This document shows positions 1-8,185 of a DNA stretch of 64,000 nt, in pieces. The stretch lies in NCBI GenBank assembly GCA_029216955.1, contig JANAVB010009598.1:25290551-25354550 (forward strand), given 5' to 3'. Position numbers and translations under genes: made by a program. The first letter of the stretch is position 1. Each line of letters begins with the position of its first letter. The notes beneath the pieces were generated by a model. That model was not told the origin of the DNA. It worked only from the letters and a program-made list of their open reading frames with translations, and did no database searches. The DNA comes from Iris pallida (taxonomy: Eukaryota > Streptophyta > Magnoliopsida > Asparagales > Iridaceae).

Positions 1-1707
1 GCTAAACATCTGAATATTCAACATTTGGAAGCGTATGGAGATTCTAAACTCATTGTCAATCAGATAAGGGGTATTTATGAAGTTCGCCATAAAGATCTGG
101 TTCCTTATCATAGATCGGCTAAATCTATGGCTTCTTCATTTGAAGGGTTCTTTATTGAACATGTTAGGCGAGCATGTAACACAGAAGCTGATGCTCTCGC
201 CAATCTTACGGCGGTATTGGCTATTCCAATTAGACGTCAACAAATGATTATTGTTTGCAATCGAGAATTATTTCATCTCGAAAACAATCTAACTCTAGGA
301 CTTCCAGTTGACATTGAAGAATCAACATCTCATGATGTCAACACAACAAGAGGATTTGGATTTAGTCATAAATCATTATCATCTTCATCTGATTCTAGCA
401 TGGAATTCATCTTCAGTAATTCAGCTGAGACTCAGAATACGGATAAAGATTGGAGACTTCCTTTCTTAGATTTCGTATTGTATGATATTCTTCCAGATAA
501 TCCGAATGAAGCGACAGCTATCAGACGACGATCACTCAGATTCTATTACAATCATACCACAAGAACCTTATATCGTCGAGCTTATGATGGCTTACTTCTT
601 CGATGTGTTGCCGGTGATGAGGTTCAACAAATTATTCGTGAAACACATGATGGAATTTGTGGAGCACATCAGCCTGGACCAAAACTTCAAGACCGTATTC
701 GACGTATGGGTTATTACTGGCCCACTATGGTATCAGATGCCATCGAATATGCAAGGAAGTGTAAAGCTTATCAAATCCATGCAGATTTTATTCATCAACC
801 CTCAAAATTTCTGCATCCAACGGCAGCATCATGGCCCTTCGAAGCTTGGGGCATGGACATTATTGGTCCGATCAATCCGCCATCATCAAAAGGTCATCGG
901 TTTATTCTTGCAATAACCGATTATTTCTCCAAATGGACTGAAGCTATTCCTTTATCTGAAGTCAAAACTTCCAATGTTATCAACTTTATCAAACATCATG
1001 TCATCTACAGATTTGGTGTTCCCCGACGTATTATTCATGATAATGGTCCACAGTTCGTCAGCCAGAAATTTACTCGATTCTGTGACGATCATCGGATCAA
1101 CAATGTGGCTTCTACCGCATATAATCCGGCAGCTAACGGATTAGCAGAAGCTTTCAACAAGACCATCATCAAACTCTTAAAGAAGTTTGTCTCTACTAAC
1201 AAACGTAATTGGAGTGAAAAACTTGGTGAGTGTTTGTGGGCTTACCGGACTACAGTTCATAATGCTACTAAATGTACACCTTTCTCTCTGGTGTACGGAT
1301 GCGAAGCTGTTCTTCCATTAGATATTCAAATTCCTTCTTTAAGTATAGCAATCGCTAATGAACTTACTGCCGAGAATAATGATCATCTTCGACTTCAGGA
1401 GTTAGAAGCTCTGGATGAAAAGCGATTATCTACTCAACAGAATATTGAATTCTATCAAGCTAGAATTTTAAGAGCTTTTAACAAGAAAGTCAGGGTTCGA
1501 GCATATCAAAAAGGAGAACTTGTTCTAACAGTCAGACGTCCTATGACTATGACTCATATGAGCAAAGGCAAATTCGACGCAAAGTGGGAAGGTCCCTATA
1601 TTGTGAGCAGAGTTTTCTCAAATGGAGCTTATCAACTCTCAGAACTTGATGGTCGAAAAGTTATGATGCCTATTAATGGCAAATTCCTTAAAAAGTATTA
1701 TGTATAA
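1..1707 (+). CDS. Ty3/gypsy (Tat lineage) pol fragment: end of RNase H plus integrase
   Basis: The frame is open from base 1, so the upstream part lies outside the window. The first ~65 residues are the C-terminal half of an RNase H (AYGDSK, then TEADALA). The integrase zinc finger follows: His208, His215 and Cys246 are present (numbered from the Met at base 25), but the fourth ligand is Tyr249, in CKAYQ where the second copy in this window reads CHACQ. The catalytic core shows Asp278, Asp339 (HDNGPQF) and Glu375 (NGLAEAFNKT), a D-x60-D-x35-E layout typical of retroviral-type integrases. The protein ends in a C-terminal domain and GKFLKKYYV. Integrase would insert the cDNA copy into the genome. 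No stop interrupts the frame, but loss of a zinc ligand suggests it is inactive. An RNase H directly upstream of integrase fits the dual-RNase H Tat elements. Confidence 0.9.
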   Translation, partial: AKHLNIQHLEAYGDSKLIVNQIRGIYEVRHKDLVPYHRSAKSMASSFEGFFIEHVRRACNTEADALANLTAVLAIPIRRQQMIIVCNRELFHLENNLTLGLPVDIEESTSHDVNTTRGFGFSHKSLSSSSDSSMEFIFSNSAETQNTDKDWRLPFLDFVLYDILPDNPNEATAIRRRSLRFYYNHTTRTLYRRAYDGLLLRCVAGDEVQQIIRETHDGICGAHQPGPKLQDRIRRMGYYWPTMVSDAIEYARKCKAYQIHADFIHQPSKFLHPTAASWPFEAWGMDIIGPINPPSSKGHRFILAITDYFSKWTEAIPLSEVKTSNVINFIKHHVIYRFGVPRRIIHDNGPQFVSQKFTRFCDDHRINNVASTAYNPAANGLAEAFNKTIIKLLKKFVSTNKRNWSEKLGECLWAYRTTVHNATKCTPFSLVYGCEAVLPLDIQIPSLSIAIANELTAENNDHLRLQELEALDEKRLSTQQNIEFYQARILRAFNKKVRVRAYQKGELVLTVRRPMTMTHMSKGKFDAKWEGPYIVSRVFSNGAYQLSELDGRKVMMPINGKFLKKYYV

Positions 1708-1761
1708 ATATAAATACTTGTAAATCATCAGACAAGTTCATGTTTATAAATAAAATTTTAT

Positions 1762-1767
1762 TTTATT
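1762..1767 (-). terminator. Possible poly(A) signal of the antisense mini-gene
   Basis: On the minus strand this reads AATAAA, 22 bases past the stop of the antisense ORF at 1789-2112, in an A/T-rich context. It is placed as a plant polyadenylation signal should be. The motif is common in AT-rich DNA, so only its position gives it weight. Confidence 0.4.
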
Positions 1768-1788
1768 CATGAATGATAGTACATGATA

Positions 1789-2112
1789 TTAAGGAAGATC
1801 ACTATCATCCTTCTCTACATTTGGACGCGGACCACTGTCGTCCTTCTCGAAAACGCGATCAGCAAAGGAACTGAGAACTTCTTTGCTAGAGCCCACGAGA
1901 AACTTGCAGGCTGCCATCCTTATGGCTTCCTCTTCTTCAGTCCTTCCTGGATCAAGCAGAAAGTCCAGAATGTCTCGTGGTGGCTTGGGTGCAGACGAAC
2001 CTTCGCCTGCCTCTACTTTCTTCGGCTGAAATGGATTGACAGGGCGTTCTTCCATGCCCTTCTGAACCTTCGAGATGATTTTAGCCTTCTTGGATGCTTC
2101 TTCAGACGACAT
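1789..2112 (-). CDS. Antisense ORF (107 aa) between pol and LTR of a Tat-type element
   Basis: This is a complete minus-strand ORF starting MSSEEASKKAKI and ending KDDSDLP. It is highly charged, with a Pro-rich hinge (SSAPKPPRD) at about residues 39-48, then a likely helical stretch (ILDFLLDPGRTEEEEAIRMA) and a second hydrophobic helix around FLVGSSKEVL. I see no signal peptide, membrane segment or known catalytic motif. It lies 81 bases beyond the stop of the sense pol, reads towards it, and has a TATA box 48 bases upstream of its ATG and AATAAA just after its stop. Antisense extra ORFs between integrase and the 3' LTR are known in Tat-lineage elements such as Grande. I infer a member of that class; the function is unknown. 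Confidence 0.5.
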   Translation of the reverse strand: MSSEEASKKAKIISKVQKGMEERPVNPFQPKKVEAGEGSSAPKPPRDILDFLLDPGRTEEEEAIRMAACKFLVGSSKEVLSSFADRVFEKDDSGPRPNVEKDDSDLP

Positions 2113-2159
2113 TTTTATGTTAAAGAGTAGAAGTGTTCGTTCTTGTTAGATTTCTGCTA

Positions 2160-2167
2160 TATTTATA
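2160..2167 (-). promoter_or_regulatory. TATA box for the antisense ORF
   Basis: The minus strand reads TATAAATA, a canonical plant TATA box, 48 bases upstream of the antisense ATG at 2112. This leaves room for a short leader. Three other minus-strand TATA boxes sit in comparable places in this window (4292, 10143 and 11281), which argues against chance. Confidence 0.5.
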
Positions 2168-2196
2168 GACAGAAGTTCCTCGAATAATAAAGCGAC

Positions 2197-2380
2197 ACAT
2201 TCATCCGATGGTTCGCCCGTTCGTTAATGCTTGACGGTTCATCCGTTCATTTATTACATTCATCCGACGGTTCGTCCGTTCATTAATGCCTGACGGTTCA
2301 TCCGTTCATTTATCACATTCATCCGACGATCTGTCCGTTCATTAAATGCCTGACGGTTTATCCGTTCATTATCATCCATT
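2197..2380 (+). repeat. Tandem repeat, about 60-bp unit, three copies
   Basis: Three imperfect copies are built around CATTCATCCGACGG, TCCGTTCATTAATGCC and TGACGGTTCATCCG. The short inverted element ACGG-nnnnn-CCGT recurs within each unit. The array lies between the antisense promoter and the second pol-end copy at 2398. Nothing in it looks coding. Confidence 0.75.
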
Positions 2381-2397
2381 TTTGACGGTCGATTACT

Positions 2398-2442
2398 ATG
2401 ATGCCCATTAATGGCAAATTCTTGAGGAAATATTATGTGTAA
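2398..2442 (+). pseudogene. Second copy of the gypsy pol C-terminus (15 codons)
   Basis: These bases encode MMPINGKFLRKYYV and a stop. That is the same ending as the pol finishing at 1707 (MMPINGKFLKKYYV) and close to the pol finishing at 9487 (MPINGKFLKKYYS). Upstream homology is lost immediately. The stub therefore marks where a second Tat-type element, of which only the 3' portion survives, was joined downstream of the first. From here on the layout resembles the 3' region after 9487. Confidence 0.75.
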
Positions 2443-2571
2443 TATTTCCATCTGTCTAGATTGTTCTCTTATTATTCCCCGATTACCAAGGTTTGGTTAA
2501 GCTGATTTCTCGTTCTTTTTTAGAGAGGGATTTTAAATCTTCTATCAATTTAAAAAAAAGTGGAAATTTGT

Positions 2572-2782
2572 TATTTATCACGTTTTCATAACCTCTGAAT
2601 AAATGCTGAATCTATCTACTCATTTGTCATTTTCCATCTTTGACCTCTGCATAGAAATCAATCTATTTTCTTTTGAGTTCCTACATATTATCACGTCCAT
2701 ATTACCTCTGATAGTATTGAGTACTCTAAATCAGAAAAGAAGGTTTCATTATCTATCATGTCTACAATTCACCAGATAGATA
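2572..2782 (+). repeat. Stem-loop array with conserved loop, Tat element 1 3' region
   Basis: There are three clear hairpins. At 2572-2605, arms TATTTAT/ATAAATG enclose the 20-base loop CACGTTTTCATAACCTCTGA. Around 2683-2718, arms CATATTAT/ATAGTATT enclose CACGTCCATATTACCTCTG. At 2750-2782, perfect 8-bp arms TATCTATC/GATAGATA enclose a 17-base relative of the loop. The stems differ from hairpin to hairpin while remaining complementary, and the loops match those at 9623-9936 in the second Tat element. Confidence 0.65.
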
Positions 2783-2964
2783 CAAATCATTGAGCATAGA
2801 AGGATTATCATTTCTACTCTCATATCATCATAAAAAGTCTATTACATTTTCTTAGACTTTCTTACAAATCATATAGAAATCTATTACAATTTTGGATTTT
2901 CATTCTACACACACAACAATAACCTAATAGAGATCTATTTTCTTTCTTGGATCTTCTCCGTCAG

Positions 2965-3280
2965 GTTCGTTGTTGGTGGCAGTTCCTGACTGTCTGAGTT
3001 CCAGTGGTGACCAGAACAGCAGGAATCAAACTCTGGTCTTCTCTCTCAGACGAGAAGAGAACCACAGAGTATGGCAGCCCGAAGGCGTGTTGCTGCCAAT
3101 ACAATTAGTGGATTAGGAGCGGCCTCTCAGAGGAGATAGGAACGTATCCATCATTGGGATACAATTCCTGGTTCTGTCGAAAAAGGAACTCTACTACCCG
3201 ATTTTTCGGGGTAGAGCTGACTCCACCGTCCAACTCTCCGTGTATAAAGGTTCTTCCTACCATCGGGGGAAGACCCTTCT
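2965..3280 (+). repeat. Cluster of short unrelated hairpins
   Basis: Successive inverted repeats include GTCAGG/CCTGAC, an imperfect long stem from ACTCTGG to CCACAGAGT, TGGCAGC/GCTGCCA, GTATCC/GGATAC, CTCTACTACCCGA/TCGGGGTAGAG and GGTTCTTCC/GGAAGACCC. Loops are 4-20 bases and are not conserved with each other. A similar cluster occurs at 10880-11120 in the second element. Bases 3281-3963 contain no gene that I can support. Confidence 0.5.
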
Positions 3281-3963
3281 ATCCCACGAAAAGTTCTGAG
3301 TTGTATGATTTGCGCGTCAAAAGTGCATGAGCTTCCTGATGTTGGTGTCAGAAGAACGCTCCTCACAGCATCCAAATCGCCAATGCCAGTTCTGAAAAAA
3401 AATTTCAGCCAAGCTTCTGCAGAAAGCAGCAAAGAAAAAGAAATTAATCAACAGAAAATGTCATTAGGCACGCACTGGCCAGTCAGGCGCACCCTGTTCA
3501 GTCAGAAACAAAAGCTCATCTTCAACAGTGAAAAGTGGGCTACTATACTGGACACACCATCGAGATCAAGATCAGAAAGCATTGCTATCATCAATTTCTT
3601 GTTGAGAATAGAATCTTACAAAAAGGTCATTCTCAGAGAAGAAGTAAAAGAATAAAGGAATGAGTATGCGTGAAACTCAGCTATCTATTTTAAAAGGGAC
3701 GTACAAGTCTATTTTTGGAAAGATCCGAATAAAAAGCGCTCATGATCACGGAATGAGTGTCACGTGTGCTTTGGAAGACAGCATAACATTTGAAATAGTC
3801 AAAGAAGCCACCTAATGCTCTTCATTTGCGCACGCCATTCGGAGTAAAGCTAGCTTTCAGCACAGAGGCGTACAACAGAAATATTTGAGCACTGATGGCC
3901 TTACAAAAGAGGAAAAGAAGTGCAACATTTTCAAAAGAAAATAGAAGCATAAAAGAACGCGCC

Positions 3964-4251
3964 CTATTTTACGGAACGACTGAGCTTGGCGCCCAATTCC
4001 TCTATGCTGTTGACCCCCATACGGTGTAACAGAGCATTGAGCGCTTCTCGCTGCTCTGCGAGACTGCGCCCATTGGAAGAAGATGAGCCATCCAGACTAA
4101 AATGGCTCAGGAAGTTCTTGGCTAATTGTGTAGGGTCATCTTTGAACTCGAAAACTAAAGGCTCCGGTTCCTTACCCCCGAGAGTAGGGTCACCATGAGC
4201 GTAAAAACCCAACTTTCGTGCTTCTTCCTCAGCTTTTTCCTTCGGTGTCAT
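3964..4251 (-). CDS. Antisense ORF (95 aa) in the 3' region of Tat element 1
   Basis: This is a complete minus-strand ORF starting MTPKEKAEEEARKLG. It has an acidic/aromatic middle (PLVFEFKDDPTQLAKNFLSHF), a Ser-rich linker and a C-terminal helix-like stretch (REALNALLHRMGVNSIEEL). It has no recognised domain. A TATA-like TATATAAA lies 41 bases upstream of the ATG. It occupies the same kind of position (after integrase, antisense, before the polypurine tract) as the ORF at 1789-2112. I cannot align the two proteins convincingly, so they may be diverged or unrelated. No AATAAA follows closely. Confidence 0.45.
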   Translation of the reverse strand: MTPKEKAEEEARKLGFYAHGDPTLGGKEPEPLVFEFKDDPTQLAKNFLSHFSLDGSSSSNGRSLAEQREALNALLHRMGVNSIEELGAKLSRSVK

Positions 4252-4291
4252 GTTGATGCGAGATGAAGATTAAAACTGAATCTTCTCCCCG

Positions 4292-4299
4292 TTTATATA
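4292..4299 (-). promoter_or_regulatory. TATA-like box for the antisense ORF at 3964-4251
   Basis: The minus strand reads TATATAAA 41 bases before the ATG. The spacing is short but allows a leader of about ten bases. It resembles the arrangement upstream of 2112. Confidence 0.4.
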
Positions 4300-4507
4300 A
4301 AGGAGCTCACCGGCGGTTCATATTCCACCATAAACTGGATTCAATCAGTCTCGAAAAATGAAGAGTCATCATGACATTTAATAGGTTCATTTGGATGTTT
4401 TCAAAGCATTAAGGAGTAAATATCTCTTTAAAGTCATCTCAGCGTGACTAAATTCATTTTATCATCTTGATTTCAAAGTATTTCGAAATAATTTATCATT
4501 TTTTGAA

Positions 4508-4524
4508 AACTTTGAAGGGGGTTT
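4508..4524 (+). promoter_or_regulatory. Polypurine tract of Tat element 1
   Basis: AAACTTTGAAGGGGGTT directly precedes TGTAGG. Nearly the same string (AAAACTTTGAAGGGGGT, then TCTTGTAG) occurs at 10417-10440. Conservation between two otherwise diverged elements at the expected place identifies it as the plus-strand primer and the 3' LTR boundary. Confidence 0.65.
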
Positions 4525-4540
4525 TGTAGGCCTTAAAAAT

Positions 4541-4640
4541 GAAAGTCACGCTGAGTTGTTCAGAACAGAGTCTCAAAGTCACGCTGAGTTGATCAGAACA
4601 AAGTCTCAAAGTCACGCTGAGTTGATCAAGACAAATGTTT
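4541..4640 (+). repeat. Tandem repeat in LTR, about 34-bp unit, three copies
   Basis: The core AAAGTCACGCTGAGTTGATC is repeated three times with small changes. It lies at the start of U3, where such arrays often act as enhancers. That role is inference. Confidence 0.75.
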
Positions 4641-4914
4641 AAAAATTACGCTAGAGACAGCTCATCATTTATCAGAAATGTCATTATGACTGACAGCACG
4701 ACAGTCGAAGAATGTCTCCTCGTATGCCACGTATGCACGAAACTCGAGAGATCACAGCCGATTATTGCGTGATTTTTGAAATCTTCTTCAACAAGACTCA
4801 GCCTTCATCAAGTTGGCGTAGCAAAAGAGTTTCTTGTCATTTAATACGACTGACAAGGTAATCACTGTCAGAGATTTTGTGTCAGTCGAGGTACATTAAA
4901 TCAAGACAGCTGGC

Positions 4915-5150
4915 AGTCCTGCCTCAAGTTTGCGTATATTTTGAGCCTTCTGGCTCAAGTCTGCATGTATTTTGAACTTCTATGTTCCTTCATCAAGTTT
5001 GCGTGGATTTTGAAGCTTTTTGCCCCAAGTCTGTGTGGATTCTGAAGCTTCCTGCCCCAAGTTTGCATGGATTTTGAAGCTTTCTGACCCAAGTCTGCGT
5101 GGATTTCATCCTTAACGAGCCTGCGTGGATTTCATCAAATTGGAGTACGT
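4915..5150 (+). repeat. Tandem repeat in LTR, about 36-bp unit, six to seven copies
   Basis: The unit is CCCAAGTCTGCGTGGATTTT followed by GAAGCTTTCTG, with variants. It lies about 200 bp upstream of the LTR TATA box. Confidence 0.75.
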
Positions 5151-5341
5151 GGCAGCCATGCCACTGATCTCTCGCTTGCGTGTCCTGTAACTTGCACACG
5201 ACTCATACATGATTGTCATGTGTCCAACAGTTACAGGCCACGTCTAGTAACTGCTCACAACCTTGCGTATGTTAGATCCTGCATGATTTTCAACTATGCA
5301 TAGGCTGTGAAGACAGTTATCCTTTCAGTTATTTTTGACTC

Positions 5342-5349
5342 TATAAATA
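5342..5349 (+). promoter_or_regulatory. LTR TATA box (Tat element 1)
   Basis: TATAAATA lies in ACTCTATAAATAGAGTTC, inside a small palindrome. It sits about 180 bases before the LTR end, as expected for the U3/R promoter. Confidence 0.6.
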
Positions 5350-5527
5350 GAGTTCTTTTCTCATTCATTGTACAGATACATAGATATCTAAATTGCTGTC
5401 AAAATTTTGAAAGATTTTCTTCTTCGTATCGTCCAAGGGATAAAGCGATCGTCTTCTAGATCGGATTCCTACAGTTGTAATTTTCCTAGAAACACAATAA
5501 ATAAAGTGAATTTATTTATGGAAAACA

Positions 5528-8141
5528 ATGTATATATTAGATAATGCTCTACGGTCGTTGCAAACACAAATAACGACCGTCAATCATGTAAATCGAGTAG
5601 TCCCGTCCCAAGGGGTCTGTTTCGTAGTCCCACCGCGGAATCGAGACGAAGAATCCATCATCTTCGACAAAGTCGAGCGTCATCAAGACCTTCCGCTACT
5701 CGAGCAAGAACCAGATACCGACAGAATATAAGTCTATCGGTACACGAACAAGGCAAAGTACCTCATCCAAAAGATGGGTTACGATCTAAAAAGCAACAAA
5801 GGCCTGAACTACGGCAAGGGTCGGCGTCTTCCTCTCCGGCTCCCAACACCTGAAGGAAAGCCACATGACTACTATCATCGAACTCGACGGGGGGTGGGCT
5901 ATGTCACGCCGCCGGCAAATCCAGAGAGTTCAGAGGCAAAAAAAGTAGAACATTCTCATTCATCCGAAGCATCAACCTGGAATTTCGATACCAGTATCGG
6001 TTCAGTCTTCAAGAAGGTGCTATCAGTCAACATGGCATCTTCACAATCTCAAGAAGATGAAGGCGAAGACCAAATGCTAGAATTCTTCGAGAAAGAACCT
6101 TGGGCTCAATGCCTAGGAGCGCAGTGGGAGTCTCGTTTTGAATTATGCGAACCGTCTACCGAAGACGAAGTCGAGGAGATCGACCTTGGGGATGGATCCT
6201 CTTCCAAACCCATCTTCACCAGCAAGAGTCTAAAGGAACCAGACCGAGAATTTTTAATCCAACTGGCTAAATATTATATCGACGTCTTCGCTTGGAGCTA
6301 TGAAGACATGCCGGGACTTGATCCTCAGATCGCGATGCATAGGCTTAACATCTTACCTGATGCCAAGCCTATAAAGCAACAATAACGACGTTTTTGTCCT
6401 GACATCATGAACGCTATCGATCAAGAAGTGGACAAACTCTTGACCAGCGAGTTATATCCGTGAAGAACAACACCCAGACTGGGTGGCCAACGTCGTCCCT
6501 GTCACCAAAAAGAATAGAAAGATACGGGTCTGCATCGACTTCAGAGATCTCAATACTGCTTGCCCAAAAGATGAATTCCTGCTTTCGATCACTGATATGA
6601 TGATCGACAATACATGTGGCTTCGAACGCATGTCTTTCATGGATGGGTATTCGGGCTACAACCAGATCAAGATGTTTTTCGACGATGCAAAACATACATC
6701 ATTCAGGACGCTGAAAGGGGTTTTCTGCTACACAGTGATGCCCTTCGGCTTGAAGAACGCTGGTGCTACATACCAACGAGCTATGAGTACTATTTTCCGT
6801 CAACATCTTCGTAAAACAGTCGAATACTATGTTGATGATATCGCTGTCAAGAGTCGTCTCAAAGGTGATCACTTACAAGACCTAAAGACAGTCTTCGATC
6901 TTATGTGAGCGTACCAACTCAAGATGAACCCAGCTAAATCCTTCCTTGGGGTTTCTAGCGAAAAGTTCTTGGGCTTTATTATCACGGCGAAAGGCATTCA
7001 TGTCGATCCCGAGAAGACCAAAGCCATCCTTGACATGGACCCTCCGAAGAACCTCCGAGAACTTCGAGGCTTGTAGGGGCGTCTGGCATACATCCGAAGG
7101 TTTATAGCAAACCTTTCCAAAAAATGTCAACCCTTCACCCAGCTCATGAAGAAGGGAGTCTCCTACGTCTGGACAGAGGAATGCCAGAAAGCTTTCGATG
7201 ATATCAAGGCTTACTTGACGAGCCCGCCAGTCCTGGTGGCACCCGTCACAGGCAAACCATTTTTTCTCTACGTCTGTACCATAGATCATTCCCTCGGTGC
7301 TCTACTGGCTCAGAACAGCGATGCAAGCTACGAGCAAGCTATCTACTACCTCAGTAGGACACTGATCGGGGACGAACACCGGTACAACCCCGTAGAAAAG
7401 GAGTGTCTGGCTTTGGTGTTCGCCATCCAGAAGACTCGCCATTATGTCTCGGACCAGACAATTCATGTCATCTCCCGAGTCAATCCACTGAGGGTTCTCA
7501 TGACGAAGCCAGGATTATTGAACTTTCGGTTAGCTACATGGGCGATCATGTTGACGCCGTACAATATGGTGTTCGTCCCCCAAAAAGCCGTCAAGGGTCA
7601 AGCTCTGGCCGACTTTTTAGCTGCATACCCCATCCCAGAATCCTTCAGACTCTATGAAGATATTCCGGATGAGGTCCAAGAATCAAACGTCACTGAAGAA
7701 AGCTCCGTCTGGCAGATGTTTTTCGATGGCGCTTCAAGAACAGGCCCCAAAGGCTAAATCATCGCAGGAGTGGGTGTAGTCTTAGTCTCCCCCGATCAGC
7801 TGGTCATCCAGCATGCTTACTCCCTTTCGAAGCCGTGCTCCAACAATTTTATCGAGTACAACGCTGTCATCATGGGACTCCAGCTGGCGCAACAGCTGGA
7901 GGTGGATCATCTGGAAGCCTACGGCGACTCAAAACTCGTCGTTAACCAGATCAGAGGGCAATACGAAGTTCGCCATGAAGATCTGGTTCCTTACCATAAA
8001 GTTGCATTGAATATTATTTCAACCTTCACCAAGTTCTTCATAGAACACGTACCCCGGTTACAAAACCTGGAGGCTGACGCTATGGCTGGCCTCGCAGCCT
8101 CATTGGCAGCACCTCTAAGACTCAGCACTACGTCACGGTAG
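5528..8141 (+). pseudogene. Decayed Ty3/gypsy (Tat) pol: linker, RT, RNase H, second RNase H
   Basis: Gag and protease are missing and the sequence starts abruptly after the LTR. Residues before the RT (5774-6385) include GKGRRLPLRLPTPEGKPHDYYH and the FAWSYEDMPGLDP lead-in to RT. The frame shifts between about 6430 and 6455. The RT follows (DFRDLNTACPKD, DGYSGYNQIKM, MPFGLKNAGATYQRAM, YYVDD), then the first RNase H (PFFLYVCTIDHSLGALL, YNPVEKECLALVFA), then the second RNase H (MFFDGAS, FIEYNAVI, YGDSK, LEADAMAG). In-frame stops are TGA 6906, TAG 7074, TAA 7755 and TAG 8139. At least two look like C-to-T changes (CGA and CAG). The enzyme would copy RNA into DNA and remove RNA; this copy is dead. 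Confidence 0.9.
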
Positions 8142-8185
8142 TTGGTCGAGACTTGGTCTGTCCTAAAAACAACCTATGCTCATAA

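Larger units (their letters stand above)
4525..5527 (+). repeat. 3' LTR of Tat element 1
   Basis: It begins TGTAGGCC after the polypurine tract. It holds two tandem arrays (4541-4640 and 4915-5150) and a TATAAATA box at 5342-5349, followed by about 180 bases of A/T-rich R-U5-like sequence with AATAAATAAA near 5505. It probably ends at a CA at 5526-5527, where gypsy coding sequence of the next element starts abruptly. No second LTR copy is in the window, so the right edge is an estimate. Confidence 0.5.

Noticed and set aside
3305..3655. 116-codon + strand ORF
   Set aside because: No domain, low complexity at the end, overlaps the 3' region between hairpin cluster and antisense ORF; no promoter-like site.
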